Of a stretch of DNA of 64,000 nt, positions 53,760 to 63,901 are shown piece after piece; position 1 is the first letter of the stretch; the number at the start of each line of letters is the position of its first letter. Origin of the DNA: Paenibacillus pectinilyticus (lineage in GTDB: Bacteria; Bacillota; Bacilli; Paenibacillales; NBRC-103111); the NCBI RefSeq assembly GCF_001700435.1, contig NZ_LYPC01000025.1:100191-164190 (forward strand). The letters run 5' to 3'. The position numbers and the translations under genes are program-made. The notes beneath the pieces are model-generated. The model did not search any database. It worked only from the letters and a program-made list of their open reading frames with translations, and was not told the DNA's origin.

Positions 53760-53778
53760 GCATAGGGAGAGTAGATGT

Positions 53779-53819
53779 AAAAAAGCCCTCATCGCCACTG
53801 TGAGGTGGAATGAAGGCTT
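53779..53819 (-). terminator. Terminator after motB
   Basis: Read on the minus strand, AGCCTTCATTCCAC pairs with GTGGCGATGAGGGCT (small mismatches), followed by six T. Confidence 0.85.
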
Positions 53820-53828
53820 AGTTATGCA

Positions 53829-54650
53829 CTATTGGGCAGGTGCTGTTGGGGCAATATCGTTCCGCAATACGATGATTTCAACGCGCCGATTTTTGCTGCG
53901 GTTTGCATCGCTCGTGTTCGGTACTTGTGGCATCGTATCCGCATACGCGGTGGCGATGAATTTCTTATCATCCAGCTTCGCTGTATCGCTAAAATAGCGA
54001 AGAACAGAGAGGGAACGTGCGAACGAGAGTCCCCAGTTATCCTTATAAGGGGATCCGGAAGCAAGCGGCAAATCATCCGTATGGCCTTCAATGCTGACCT
54101 TACTCTTCAATGTAGGGAAGAGCGAGGCTAACTTTTGCAGGATGGGGAAGGAAGGCGCCTTCAGATCGGCTTTACCCAAATCGAATAGGAATAAGTCGTT
54201 GAGGGTGATCGCTACTCCGCGTTCCGTATCGCTGGCAGACACCTGTGCTTCTAAATTTTGATCTTTAATGTAGGCTTGGACTTGTTTTAGGAGATCCTGA
54301 AGCTCTTTCTCGCGCTTCTCTTTCTCGCTGTCTTCCGTCTTCGTCTTATCATGTTCTTCCTTCTGCTCATCTTGATTCCGATGGGTTAAATCCTTGTCCT
54401 TACTGTCCGCATCACCTTGTTTTGGAGTCATGGAACCGCTAATCCCATGGTTTTTGTCCAGAACGGAGTCAGCTTTTTGGAACTGCAGGTTTAAGGCTTG
54501 CGCCAAAACGGCATACTTTTGAACATCCACTTTACTCATGGCATACATAATGATGAAAAACACAAGTAGCAGCGTAATTAAATCAGCATATGTAATCAGC
54601 CATCGTTCATGATTGACATGTTCTTCTTGCTTTCTACCGCGCCTCGCCAA
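53829..54650 (-). CDS. motB: Flagellar motor stator protein MotB
   Basis: A 273-residue stator subunit. One N-terminal membrane helix carries the ion-binding Asp (WLITYADLITLLLVFFIIMY). A charged linker (Lys/Glu-rich, residues 85-125) leads to the OmpA-like peptidoglycan-binding domain with IEGHTDDLPL and the NRSKNRRVEIIVL end. It starts at TTG 54650, 9 bases after GAGGAGG; a TTG at 54659 abuts that site and is rejected. It overlaps motA by 17 bases, so they are coupled. Whether protons or sodium drive it cannot be told. Confidence 0.94.
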   Translation of the reverse strand: MARRGRKQEEHVNHERWLITYADLITLLLVFFIIMYAMSKVDVQKYAVLAQALNLQFQKADSVLDKNHGISGSMTPKQGDADSKDKDLTHRNQDEQKEEHDKTKTEDSEKEKREKELQDLLKQVQAYIKDQNLEAQVSASDTERGVAITLNDLFLFDLGKADLKAPSFPILQKLASLFPTLKSKVSIEGHTDDLPLASGSPYKDNWGLSFARSLSVLRYFSDTAKLDDKKFIATAYADTMPQVPNTSDANRSKNRRVEIIVLRNDIAPTAPAQ

Positions 54651-55428
54651 TATCGTCAACCTCCTCTACGGTTTTCTTAGCTGACTTATCGTGGAGGAAG
54701 GAATTCAGTTTTTTCTTAATCAACTGCGGATTTTCACCGGCTTGTAGGGCAAGAATGCCCTCTAACATCAATTCCATTTCATTGACCATTTCTTTACCGC
54801 GCACTTTAATTTTATTGGCGATTGGTAAATAAACGAGATTGGCGCTCATAACACCGTACAATGTCGCTGTGAAGGCTACCGCAATGGCAGGTCCTAGGGA
54901 AGAAGGATCTTCGAGATTTCCAAGAACGTGAATAAGCCCCATAACCGTTCCAATGATCCCCATCGTAGGCGCATAACCGCCGCCAGCTTCGAATACTTTG
55001 GACATATTATTGACTTGATGTTCGATGGCGTCCATTTCAAGCTCTAGAATCTGACGCGTCAGCTCGGGATCCGTTCCGTCAACGACCATGAGCAGTCCGT
55101 CCTTTAGGAACGGGTTCGTGTGTTCTTGTGCACGCTGTTCGAGGGCTAATACACCTTCTCGGCGAGCGACAGAGGCCATATCGACAATTTCATCAATTGT
55201 TGCCGCGGGATCTCTTTTGACATTTTTGAAGGCAATACCAAGTGCTTTGGGAATTTTGGCTAAAATAGAACCAGGGAAACTAACGGCGACGGCGCCGAAG
55301 GTTCCACCGAACACGATGAGCATCGCACTGGGGATGATTAATGAATTGATGTGACCGCCATCCCACATATACCCGCCGATTAAACCTACAAGACCTAAAA
55401 GTAATCCTAATACTGTTGTCAAATCCAT
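54634..55428 (-). CDS. motA: Flagellar motor stator protein MotA
   Basis: A 264-residue stator subunit with four membrane helices: near residues 3-20, 30-48, 150-170 and 180-205. The proline-containing fourth helix and the cytoplasmic loop with charged residues (RREGVLALEQRAQEHTNPFLKD-like) fit the MotA/TolQ family. ATG 55428 is preceded by AGGAGTGG; a longer frame to 55533 is rejected. It heads motAB and is transcribed away from uvrB. No sigma-D promoter was convincing upstream. Confidence 0.94.
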   Translation of the reverse strand: MDLTTVLGLLLGLVGLIGGYMWDGGHINSLIIPSAMLIVFGGTFGAVAVSFPGSILAKIPKALGIAFKNVKRDPAATIDEIVDMASVARREGVLALEQRAQEHTNPFLKDGLLMVVDGTDPELTRQILELEMDAIEHQVNNMSKVFEAGGGYAPTMGIIGTVMGLIHVLGNLEDPSSLGPAIAVAFTATLYGVMSANLVYLPIANKIKVRGKEMVNEMELMLEGILALQAGENPQLIKKKLNSFLHDKSAKKTVEEVDDIGEAR

Positions 55429-55516
55429 GACTGTACCACTCCTAATTAGCATAGAAAGAATAGGAACCAAAACACGCGAAAGCCGCCTTGAATAAGGCTC
55501 TAACCGATAAAGCAGT

Positions 55517-55568
55517 TTGCATCCATGATTCAAAAATAGTATAATGAAAAAACGAGAACAAACATTCT
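55517..55568 (+). promoter_or_regulatory. uvrB promoter with LexA-box-like site
   Basis: TTGCAT (55517-55522), a 17-base spacer and TATAAT (55540-55545) form a good sigma-A promoter. AGAACAAACATTCT at 55555-55568, near the start site, resembles the DinR/LexA operator CGAAC-N4-GTTCG with one mismatch in each half-core. SOS control of uvrB is known in B. subtilis; here the operator is only a candidate. Confidence 0.45.
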
Positions 55569-55699
55569 TATGTTGGATATTTACTTACAATCCTTCATAT
55601 GTGCAAGAAAACTTCCATTAGACTTCTATATCGGAATGTCGAATGGGAAAGTTTATAGGATAAAAGTTCGATTTATTTCGACAATGAGGGTGATAGCGG

Positions 55700-57697
55700 A
55701 TGAGTGAACTCGTCATGAGCTCTAAGAAATTTGAGCTTGTATCAGATTTTCAACCACAAGGGGATCAGCCTCAGGCCATTGAGGAGATTGTCCAGAGCAT
55801 AGAAGCAGGCAACAGACATCAGACGCTATTAGGCGCGACAGGAACAGGCAAGACGTTCACCGCAGCACAAGTAATAGCCAAATTAAACCGGCCAACATTG
55901 ATTATTGCCCATAATAAGACCTTAGCTGCGCAGTTATGCAGTGAATTTAAAGAGTTTTTTCCTCATAATGCCGTCTCCTACTTCGTTAGTTACTATGATT
56001 ACTACCAGCCAGAAGCCTACATTGCCTCCTCCGACACGTACATCGAGAAAGATTCCAGCATCAATGAAGAGATTGATAAGCTCCGCCACTCGGCGACAAG
56101 CTCGTTATTCGAACGTCGCGACGTCATTATCGTTGCCAGCGTATCGTGTATTTACGGTTTGGGTTCACCGGTTGAATACGGGAATCTGCTGCTTTCTTTA
56201 CGTGTAGGGATGGAGAAATCGCGTACGGAGATTTTGCATCGACTCGTGGATATTCAATATCAACGGAATGATTTGAACTTTGTTCGCGGCACATTCCGTG
56301 TGCGTGGCGATGTTGTGGAGATTTTCCCGGCTTCGCACAGTGAGCATGCGGTACGTGTAGAGTTATTTGGCGATGAAATTGAGCGCATTACAGAAATTAA
56401 CGTTCTGACAGGCGAAATTATCGGTCAACGTGATCATATCGCGATCTTCCCGGCGTCTCACTTCGTGACGCGCGAGGACACGATGAAGCGTGCGCTCGTG
56501 AACATTGGCCGGGAGTTAGAGGAACGTCTTGAAGAGCTTAAAGGACAGGGGAAACTCTTAGAAGCACAACGTTTGGAACAGCGTACACGCTATGACATGG
56601 AAATGATGGAAGAGATGGGCTTCTGCTCAGGTATCGAGAATTACTCGGGTCCCTTAACATTCCGTGAGCGGGGCGCTACCCCCTATACGTTGATCGATTA
56701 TTTCCCAGATGACATGTTATTCATGGTCGATGAATCACACGTGACATTGCCGCAGATTCGCGCGATGTTTAATGGGGATAAAGCGCGGAAAGATGTCCTG
56801 GTTGACCATGGTTTCCGCTTGCCTTCCGCACTGGATAACCGTCCGCTGCGCTTTGAGGAGTTTGAGGAGAAGGTCAAACAGATTTTATATATATCAGCAA
56901 CGCCTGGGCCTTATGAATTAGAGCATTGTCCGACCATGATTCAACAAATTATTCGGCCAACAGGTCTGTTGGATCCGATTATTGAAGTTCGGCCGACCAA
57001 AGGTCAAATTGATGACCTGATCGCAGAAATTCAGGACCGTGTGCGCAAAGACGAGCGGGTGCTCGTAACCACGTTGACGAAGAAAATGTCAGAGGATTTG
57101 ACAGATTACTTCAAGGAAATCGGCATTAAGGTGCGCTATTTGCACTCGGATATTAAGACGTTTGAACGGATGCAGATCCTAAGAGACTTGCGGCTAGGGA
57201 CATTCCATGTGCTTATCGGGATTAATCTCCTCCGAGAAGGGCTGGATTTACCGGAGGTATCGCTTGTGGCCATTTTGGATGCGGATAAGGAGGGCTTCTT
57301 GCGCTCCGAACGTTCGCTGATTCAAACGATTGGCCGTGCGGCGCGTAACTCGGATGGTCGGGTAATTATGTACGGGGATAAAATCACCGACTCCATGGAG
57401 AAAGCGATCTCTGAAACGAATCGCCGTAGGTCGCTGCAAGAAGCGAATAATGAACGACTTGGCATTACGCCGCAGACGATAGCGAAGAAAATCCGAGATG
57501 TGATTGAAGCGACGAAGGTCGCTGAGCAGAAATCGGATTATCTGGCGGATGTGAAGGGTGCGAAGATGTCGAAGAAGGATCGTGCATCTCTCATCGAGCG
57601 CCTAGAAGTCGAGATGAAGGATGCAGCGAAGAATCTACAGTTCGAGCGTGCGGCACAGCTGCGTGACGCCATTATGGAAATGAAGGCTGAGGCTTAG
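55700..57697 (+). CDS. uvrB: Excinuclease ABC subunit B
   Basis: The 665-residue helicase-like damage verifier of nucleotide excision repair. It has Walker [12 protein letters not shown] near residue 45, the beta-hairpin [20 protein letters not shown] near 100, motif [19 protein letters not shown] [28 protein letters not shown], and a C-terminal UVR motif ([20 protein letters not shown]). GAGGGTGAT precedes the ATG. uvrA follows after 37 bases, making a uvrBA operon. uvrC is not here. Confidence 0.98.
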   Translation: MSELVMSSKKFELVSDFQPQGDQPQAIEEIVQSIEAGNRHQTLLGATGTGKTFTAAQVIAKLNRPTLIIAHNKTLAAQLCSEFKEFFPHNAVSYFVSYYDYYQPEAYIASSDTYIEKDSSINEEIDKLRHSATSSLFERRDVIIVASVSCIYGLGSPVEYGNLLLSLRVGMEKSRTEILHRLVDIQYQRNDLNFVRGTFRVRGDVVEIFPASHSEHAVRVELFGDEIERITEINVLTGEIIGQRDHIAIFPASHFVTREDTMKRALVNIGRELEERLEELKGQGKLLEAQRLEQRTRYDMEMMEEMGFCSGIENYSGPLTFRERGATPYTLIDYFPDDMLFMVDESHVTLPQIRAMFNGDKARKDVLVDHGFRLPSALDNRPLRFEEFEEKVKQILYISATPGPYELEHCPTMIQQIIRPTGLLDPIIEVRPTKGQIDDLIAEIQDRVRKDERVLVTTLTKKMSEDLTDYFKEIGIKVRYLHSDIKTFERMQILRDLRLGTFHVLIGINLLREGLDLPEVSLVAILDADKEGFLRSERSLIQTIGRAARNSDGRVIMYGDKITDSMEKAISETNRRRSLQEANNERLGITPQTIAKKIRDVIEATKVAEQKSDYLADVKGAKMSKKDRASLIERLEVEMKDAAKNLQFERAAQLRDAIMEMKAEA

Positions 57698-57734
57698 AAG
57701 AGGCTTCAGCTTCACATAGGAAGGAAGGGTATCT

Positions 57735-60617
57735 GTGTCTAGAGATCAGATCGTTATTAAAGGAGCGAGAGCTCATAATCTTAAAAATATTGATGTGACC
57801 ATTCCGCGTGACAAGTTCGTTGTACTGACGGGCTTGAGTGGATCAGGGAAATCATCGCTGGCCTTTGATACGATTTATGCGGAAGGACAGCGTAGATACG
57901 TGGAGTCACTATCCGCTTACGCTCGTCAATTTTTGGGGCAGATGGACAAACCGGATGTCGATTCCATCGAGGGTCTATCTCCGGCCATTTCCATCGACCA
58001 GAAGACGACAAGTCGTAACCCGCGTTCTACGGTAGGAACCGTAACCGAGATTTATGATTACTTACGGCTCTTATTCGCTCGTATCGGGCGTCCGCATTGT
58101 CCAACACACGGCATCGAGATTACTTCACAAACCGTGGAACAAATGGTAGACCGCATCATGGAATATCCGGAGCGCACGAAGATTCAAATTCTGGCTCCGC
58201 TTATTTCAGGCCGCAAAGGTGAACACACGAAGCTATTCACGGACGTTCAGAAGCAAGGGTTCGTTCGGGTACGTGTTAATGGAGAAACGGTCGACCTATC
58301 AGAGAAAATTGAGCTGGATAAAAATAAAAAGCACACCATCGATGTCGTCGTAGACCGTATTGTGGTCAAAGATGATGTGCAAACTCGTTTGGCAGATTCT
58401 CTCGAAACTGCGCTGAAATTGGCGAATGGCCGTGTCATCGTGGATATCATGGAGAAAGAAGAGCTATTGTTCAGTCAGAACTTGGCATGTCCGGAATGCG
58501 GATTCAGCGTTGAAGAGCTTGCGCCACGGATGTTCTCATTCAATAGTCCGTTTGGTGCTTGCCCCGATTGTGATGGACTAGGCAGTCAGATGATTGTCGA
58601 TCCAGACTTGCTCGTACCGGATAGAAAGTTAACGATTGAAGAGGGCGCCTTTGAAGCATGGGCCGGCAGCACTTCGAACTATTATCCGCAGTTTCTTGCC
58701 GCTGTTTGTGATCACTATAAGATTCCGCGCAATGTACCTGTATCCGAGATCAGCAGCGATCAAATGAAGGTGATCCTTTATGGAACGGGTGGCGAGAAAA
58801 TCCGTTTCCGCTATGAGAACGATATGGGAGCCTCCAAAGAGGCACTGGTTCCATTCGAAGGCATTATCCGTAACTTGGAACGCAGATTTAAAGACACCTT
58901 CTCCGAAGGCATTCGCGAGCATATCCAGTCTTATATGAGCACGAAGCCTTGCCCGAAATGTAAAGGGCAACGGTTAAAGCCAGAGACACTGGCCGTGACC
59001 ATTAACGGTAAGAACATTGCTCATGCTACCGCTTTGTCGATCGGAGAAGCCGAAGAATGGTTCAAGGGTCTGGAACTGAACGAGCGCGAGTTGACGATCT
59101 CTAATTTGATCCTTAAGGAAATTAGAGCACGCTTAGGCTTCCTAGTGAACGTAGGATTGGATTATTTGACGATGCACCGTGCGGCAGGCACCTTGTCAGG
59201 TGGTGAGGCACAGCGGATTCGACTAGCCACCCAGATTGGTTCGAGTTTAATGGGCGTTCTCTACATTCTAGATGAGCCAAGTATTGGTCTGCATCAACGT
59301 GATAACACACGGTTAATCCAGACGCTTGAGCATATGCGGGATCTTGGTAATACGCTCATCGTCGTTGAGCATGATGAGGATACGATGCTGGCGGCCGATT
59401 ATATTATTGATATCGGTCCAGGCGCAGGGATTCACGGTGGACAGGTTATCGCACAAGGTACGCCTGCAGAGCTGATGCAAGACGAGAATTCGTTAACCGG
59501 TCAGTATATGAGCGGCAAGCGATTCATTCCGATTCCAGCTGTACGCCGTAAACCGAATGGCAAATGGATTGAAGTCAAAGGCGCCAAGGAGAATAATCTC
59601 CGTAACGTCTCGGCCAAAATACCTCTAGGGGTATTCACGTGTGTAACGGGTGTATCCGGTTCAGGTAAAAGTACCCTGATTAATGAAATCCTGTTCAAAA
59701 CTTTAGCACGTGATTTGAACGGAGCTAAAGTTCGTCCAGGTGAACATAAAGAAATTGTCGGATTAGATCTTATCGATAAAGTAATCGACATTGATCAATC
59801 ACCGATCGGGCGGACTCCACGTTCGAATCCAGCGACATACACGGGCGTATTCGATGATATCCGTGACGTGTACGCCAATACGAACGAAGCTAAGGTTCGC
59901 GGCTACAAGAAGGGCCGATTCAGCTTTAACGTGAAGGGCGGCCGTTGTGAGGCTTGTCGCGGGGACGGCATCATCAAGATCGAGATGCACTTCCTTCCGG
60001 ATGTTTACGTGCCTTGTGAAGTCTGCAAAGGCAAACGTTACAACCGCGAGACGATGGAAGTGAAATACAAAGGCAAGAGCATTTCCGAAGTGTTAGAGAT
60101 GACGATTGAGGATGGCTGCGAGTTCTTCAAGAACTTGCCGCGGATTCATCGTAAGCTGACAACACTTCTTGATGTGGGGCTGGGCTACATGACCCTCGGC
60201 CAGCCAGCGACCACGCTGTCAGGCGGCGAAGCCCAGCGTGTGAAGCTCGCGGCGGAGCTGTACCGCCGCAGCACAGGCAAGACGATCTACATTCTGGATG
60301 AGCCCACAACGGGGCTCCACATCCATGATATCGATCGTCTGCTGAAGGTCCTGCACCGCCTCGTAGAGAGCGGTGAAACCGTGCTGGTCATCGAGCATAA
60401 CCTCGATGTCATCAAGACGGCGGACCACCTTATCGATCTAGGACCCGAAGGTGGTAACCGCGGGGGCTTAATCGTGGCGGCAGGTACGCCAGAGGATGTC
60501 GTGAAGGTGGCCGGGTCCTACACCGGCCAGTATTTGAAGCCGATCCTAGAGCGGGATCGGGTACGTTCAGAGGACTATGCGAAGCGGATGGATGTCTTGG
60601 AAGGCTCTGTAAGCTAA
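57735..60617 (+). CDS. uvrA: Excinuclease ABC subunit A
   Basis: The 960-residue dimeric ABC ATPase that recognises bulky DNA lesions. It has two Walker A loops ([14 protein letters not shown] near 33 and [13 protein letters not shown] near 640), two signature motifs ([19 protein letters not shown] and [15 protein letters not shown]), and zinc modules (CPECG..CPDCDG near 255-282 and [16 protein letters not shown] near 738-765). It starts at GTG 57735 after AGGAAGG. It pairs with UvrB, encoded just upstream. Confidence 0.98.
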   Translation: MSRDQIVIKGARAHNLKNIDVTIPRDKFVVLTGLSGSGKSSLAFDTIYAEGQRRYVESLSAYARQFLGQMDKPDVDSIEGLSPAISIDQKTTSRNPRSTVGTVTEIYDYLRLLFARIGRPHCPTHGIEITSQTVEQMVDRIMEYPERTKIQILAPLISGRKGEHTKLFTDVQKQGFVRVRVNGETVDLSEKIELDKNKKHTIDVVVDRIVVKDDVQTRLADSLETALKLANGRVIVDIMEKEELLFSQNLACPECGFSVEELAPRMFSFNSPFGACPDCDGLGSQMIVDPDLLVPDRKLTIEEGAFEAWAGSTSNYYPQFLAAVCDHYKIPRNVPVSEISSDQMKVILYGTGGEKIRFRYENDMGASKEALVPFEGIIRNLERRFKDTFSEGIREHIQSYMSTKPCPKCKGQRLKPETLAVTINGKNIAHATALSIGEAEEWFKGLELNERELTISNLILKEIRARLGFLVNVGLDYLTMHRAAGTLSGGEAQRIRLATQIGSSLMGVLYILDEPSIGLHQRDNTRLIQTLEHMRDLGNTLIVVEHDEDTMLAADYIIDIGPGAGIHGGQVIAQGTPAELMQDENSLTGQYMSGKRFIPIPAVRRKPNGKWIEVKGAKENNLRNVSAKIPLGVFTCVTGVSGSGKSTLINEILFKTLARDLNGAKVRPGEHKEIVGLDLIDKVIDIDQSPIGRTPRSNPATYTGVFDDIRDVYANTNEAKVRGYKKGRFSFNVKGGRCEACRGDGIIKIEMHFLPDVYVPCEVCKGKRYNRETMEVKYKGKSISEVLEMTIEDGCEFFKNLPRIHRKLTTLLDVGLGYMTLGQPATTLSGGEAQRVKLAAELYRRSTGKTIYILDEPTTGLHIHDIDRLLKVLHRLVESGETVLVIEHNLDVIKTADHLIDLGPEGGNRGGLIVAAGTPEDVVKVAGSYTGQYLKPILERDRVRSEDYAKRMDVLEGSVS

Positions 60618-60625
60618 AATGCGAA

Positions 60626-60673
60626 CAAAAAGCTTGGAAATCGGGTGATTTTAGCCTGATGCCAAGCTTTTTT
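60626..60673 (+). terminator. Terminator after uvrBA
   Basis: AAAGCTTGG and CCAAGCTTT form the outer stem, with an inner partial stem, followed by six T. Confidence 0.88.
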
Positions 60674-60888
60674 CGTATCCTCTTAAGCCAGAAGGCTTAA
60701 GAAATTTGCTAAGACTTAATTGAATGATACATGCTTCGACAATTTAACCCTCTATCCATATGTAAAAGATTAGGCCATAATAATAGTAAGTAACAGTGAA
60801 CATCTCCCTCTACCTAACCTAACCAATGACATAATGATTGAGAGATATAAGCAGTTCTAATTTAATTAAGTTGTGGAGGCTAGTAATA

Positions 60889-61038
60889 ATGAAACCGACG
60901 TTAGAGCTTCAGGAAATTGTATCTGCTTTAGGGATTGATCCTTTCCGATTTCTAGCTTGGCAAGAGAAAGAGCTAGCTTACACCGAATTAACCGATTTCT
61001 CAGAAGACGAAGAACAACGTGATGTACTTGCTGTGTAA
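60889..61038 (+). CDS. Very small conserved-looking protein of unknown function
   Basis: A 49-residue acidic protein. ATG 60889 lies 9 bases after TGGAGG; the longer in-frame ATG at 60838 has no ribosome site. It contains LELQEIVSALGIDPFRFLAW, an amphipathic helix with an aromatic patch, then an acidic tail (ELTDFSEDEEQRD). A terminator follows at once. The clean ribosome site, start and terminator support a real gene. I do not recognise the family. Confidence 0.6.
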   Translation: MKPTLELQEIVSALGIDPFRFLAWQEKELAYTELTDFSEDEEQRDVLAV

Positions 61039-61077
61039 GGAACCTTACTTATCTTAGAGTAAAAGATGTAAATAGAA

Positions 61078-61110
61078 GCCCGTTCGGAGACCTCTCTGGA
61101 CGGGTTTTTA
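61078..61110 (+). terminator. Terminator after the 49-residue protein gene
   Basis: CCCGTTC pairs with GGACGGG, with an inner AGA/TCT pair, followed by five T. Confidence 0.75.
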
Positions 61111-61436
61111 TCGTCCCTGATCGGCTTTTCGCCCAATTCACACATACCATTTCATAACGAGCGCAACCTAGTATAAGCTACACCTGAGACCTCGACGCAG
61201 AAGCTAAAGATGCTTGAGGTAATAAATTTTTGGCAGGATGGACATTTTATACTTACAAGGGACTTTGTGTAGAGATCCGCATTCAACTTCTGCAGGAAAC
61301 GCCGAACCCAAACAAAAGGTGACAAACTTGTTACACATCGATGCAACTACTTGCATCTCTTGTCTAATCAAGCTAACATAGTATTAAAATAGCAGGACGT
61401 GTGCCTTGCACCGAGTTACTATAAGGAGGTTTCACC
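61111..61436 (+). other. Intergenic region with a short palindrome
   Basis: This 326-base gap has no convincing gene. A perfect inverted repeat GATGCAA/TTGCATC with a 4-base spacer stands at 61340-61357. Immediately after it is a weak promoter-like pair (TTGTCT near 61360 and an AT-rich stretch near 61382). The palindrome has no T-run, so an operator is more likely than a terminator. Confidence 0.35.
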
Positions 61437-61646
61437 ATGTTATTCGCGGAAGCAGCTGCAACAACGGCATCAACTAGCACGTATACAAGCTTTGATATCT
61501 ATGTGTTGATTTTCACGTTGGTTATCGCTATTGCGGTTATCAGACAAGTGATCAGCCCTAAGAGAAATTTATTTGCCCTCGGATTTGCATCTGTTGCTCT
61601 AATCGTATTCATCCTCATGGATGTCGTCATGATCAAAGGTTGGTAG
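61437..61646 (+). CDS. Small two-helix membrane protein, DUF2759-like
   Basis: A 69-residue protein with two membrane helices, about residues 20-38 (IYVLIFTLVIAIAVIRQVI) and 47-65 (LFALGFASVALIVFILMDVV), joined by a basic turn SPKRN. This size and plan fit the DUF2759 family of Bacilli, but the match is only by eye. AAGGAGGT precedes the ATG by 6-7 bases. It is monocistronic before a strong bidirectional terminator. Function unknown. Confidence 0.65.
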   Translation: MLFAEAAATTASTSTYTSFDIYVLIFTLVIAIAVIRQVISPKRNLFALGFASVALIVFILMDVVMIKGW

Positions 61647-61663
61647 TACATAGAAGCAGCAAC

Positions 61664-61715
61664 AAAAAGCCCACAGGACATAAGATCATTTGATCTTCGG
61701 CCTGTGGGCTTTTTG
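61664..61715. terminator. Bidirectional terminator
   Basis: AAAAAGCCCACAGG and CCTGTGGGCTTTTT are perfectly complementary, with an inner AAGATCA/TGATCTT stem. Runs of A and T flank both sides, so it ends both the small membrane gene (plus) and the isomerase gene (minus). Confidence 0.93.
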
Positions 61716-61726
61716 TATTTATCGAA

Positions 61727-62695
61727 TTATACCCACCACATTTCACCAAGAGGTTCCTTGATGAGAACTTGTTGCAGGTTAGCTACCGCTTTGGAGAAGC
61801 CTTCGTCAACGGACATTAAGCCGTCTTCGTGCTCGATGCTGACAACATAGTCATAACCAACCAGACGCAATGCGCTGATGATGTCTGCCCATACCTTCAT
61901 GTCATGACCGAAGCCAACGGAACGGAACTGCCAAGCGCGGTCCAGCATGTTCGCGTAGGACTGCATGTCCGTTACACCGAAACGGTTGGTGTTATTGTAA
62001 TCATGGGACGTATCTTTGGCGTGGAAATGGTGAATCGCATTAGCGCGTCCAAGAATTTGTACAGCTTGAACAGGGTCAATCCCTTGCCACCACATGTGAC
62101 TCGGATCCAAGTTGGCACCGATCACTTCACCTGCAGCTTCGCGAAGACGAAGAAGGGTTGCTGGTGTATGAACGGAGAAACCGCCATGAAGCTCTAAACC
62201 GATTTTAATATTACGGTCAGAAGCGAATTTACCTGTTTCTTGCCAGTAAGGAATAACTTTGTTCTCCCACTGCCAGTCCAAAATTTCTTGGAAATCGTTC
62301 GGCCAAGGCGCTACCGGCCAGTTCGGATATTTCGCATCCTCGTGGTCACCAGGGCAGCCAGAGAACGTATTAACCACAGGAACTTCAAGGCGTTCAGCCA
62401 GTTCAATCGTTTGTATAATAGCATCGTGGAATTCTTTCGCGATGTGTTTTTGCGGGTGAAGAGGGTTACCGTGCGCGCTCAGTGCGCTAATCGTCAAGCC
62501 GCGGGACTCTACCGCGTGTTTGAACGCTTTTAGTTTACCTGCATCAGCAAGTAATTCAGCTGGGTTGCAGTGCGCAGTACCTGGATAGCCACCAGTTCCA
62601 ATCTCAACAGCATCCAAGCCTTTTGCAGCAATATAATCCAGTGCTTCCTCGAAAGGCTTTCCACCGAAAAGAACCATAAAAACGCCTAACTTCAT
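61727..62695 (-). CDS. Sugar phosphate isomerase/epimerase, AP-endonuclease-2-like TIM barrel
   Basis: A 322-residue TIM-barrel protein of the xylose-isomerase-like/IolE group. It begins MKLGVFMVLFGGKPFEEALDYIAAKG, and the metal-binding residues appear in AVEIGTGG, SALSAHGNPL, GLELHGGFSVH, NLDPSHMWWQG, HFHAKDT and SIEHEDG. ATG 62695 follows GGAGG by about 9 bases; the frame to 62725 is longer but unsupported. It is the next gene after the MBOAT gene on the same strand, 51 bases away. The substrate cannot be predicted; sugar or inositol catabolism is typical. Confidence 0.88.
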   Translation of the reverse strand: MKLGVFMVLFGGKPFEEALDYIAAKGLDAVEIGTGGYPGTAHCNPAELLADAGKLKAFKHAVESRGLTISALSAHGNPLHPQKHIAKEFHDAIIQTIELAERLEVPVVNTFSGCPGDHEDAKYPNWPVAPWPNDFQEILDWQWENKVIPYWQETGKFASDRNIKIGLELHGGFSVHTPATLLRLREAAGEVIGANLDPSHMWWQGIDPVQAVQILGRANAIHHFHAKDTSHDYNNTNRFGVTDMQSYANMLDRAWQFRSVGFGHDMKVWADIISALRLVGYDYVVSIEHEDGLMSVDEGFSKAVANLQQVLIKEPLGEMWWV

Positions 62696-62746
62696 TCGAT
62701 TACACCTCCATAATTGGTAAAACAATCAGATCAAATTATACCACTA

Positions 62747-63901
62747 TCACCCAGTAAAATGAAGCAAGCCTTTGTAGATTCGAAGCACGGTGTCGTAATT
62801 CGAACTGTAGATAATAACAGAGAACGTAACGAGCGTCTGGGTAACCAAACAGCGGAAGTAGAAGTATGCTTTAGATACCTTTTTCTTATTCACGGTCGTG
62901 AGTTTAAAGATATTCTCGATGGCTATAATGATGCCGTGATACAGCCCATAGAGGAAGTATAACCACGTAAAACCATGCCATAGGCCCATGAGTACCATGA
63001 TAAGGATGGACAGACTGGCGGTTAGCCCGACAGATGGCGTTTTACGCGAGAAGAACATGAAGATATGGTCCCGGAAAAAATCACCCAGCGTAGCATGCCA
63101 GTTCCGCCAAAACTGCGTCATCGAAGGTGAGAATAAAGGCTTTTTGAAGTTCTCTGGCATCGTATAGCCCATTAATCGACCGAAGCCGATCGCCATATCG
63201 GAATAGCCGGAGAAATCGAAGTAAATGAGCGCGTAGAACCAGATGAGCAGGAACAGGGATTCCCAGGTGTGAAGCTCATGCTTCAACACGTTATCGAAGA
63301 TACTGGTCATCCAGGTTACGACGACGATTTTCTTAAATAAGCCGAGGATGATGCGTTTAATACTATTTTCAAAAAGTTTGGCATCTACAGAGTAAGGTTT
63401 CTTACTGTCGGCCATGAAATCGCGGAATTTCAGAATCGGTCCGGACGTAAAGGTTGGAATGAACAACAGATAGTTCGCATAATCAATGGCCGGCACTTCG
63501 CCTTCTTTGCCAAAGAAATAAGCGAAATAATACGAATCAATGACCTTAAGCACGTTGTAGATGAGGCCCAGATAAATAATGGTATCAAATATCGGATTGT
63601 GGAATACGCCCATCACGAAAAAGCGAACACCGAGAAAAACACCCGCGATATTGGCGGCGATTCCGAAGATAAAGGTCGCTTTGCGCCACAGCGTCGTTCG
63701 GCATAGGTACACAAAACCTAGATAGTTAATGATGGTAAAAGCGCCGTAGAATACAACTAGCTTCTTACTGAACAGCAGTAGAAAGCATAAGCTGAATATA
63801 ATCATCAGAATGCGCTTATTGTCCGCCCACTTGCGTGTGAGCATCAGAACGGCAATCATGCCACTCATCGCGACCATCGCGTTCATGTGCATATAAAACA
63901 T
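62747..63901 (-). CDS. MBOAT-family O-acyltransferase
   Basis: A 384-residue polytopic membrane enzyme, of the AlgI/DltB type. It has about ten hydrophobic segments. The family motifs are present: SFTSGPILKFRDF-like region, IYFDFSGYSDMAIG, MTQFWRNWHATLGDFFRDHI, and the catalytic His in GLWHGFTWLYF. GAGGAG precedes the ATG by 10 bases. It is shorter at the N-terminus than typical AlgI (about 460-500). No SGNH or DltX-type partner is seen before the window edge; bases 63902-64000 hold no recognisable gene. A role in O-acetylating a surface polymer is inferred. Confidence 0.85.
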   Translation of the reverse strand: MFYMHMNAMVAMSGMIAVLMLTRKWADNKRILMIIFSLCFLLLFSKKLVVFYGAFTIINYLGFVYLCRTTLWRKATFIFGIAANIAGVFLGVRFFVMGVFHNPIFDTIIYLGLIYNVLKVIDSYYFAYFFGKEGEVPAIDYANYLLFIPTFTSGPILKFRDFMADSKKPYSVDAKLFENSIKRIILGLFKKIVVVTWMTSIFDNVLKHELHTWESLFLLIWFYALIYFDFSGYSDMAIGFGRLMGYTMPENFKKPLFSPSMTQFWRNWHATLGDFFRDHIFMFFSRKTPSVGLTASLSILIMVLMGLWHGFTWLYFLYGLYHGIIIAIENIFKLTTVNKKKVSKAYFYFRCLVTQTLVTFSVIIYSSNYDTVLRIYKGLLHFTG

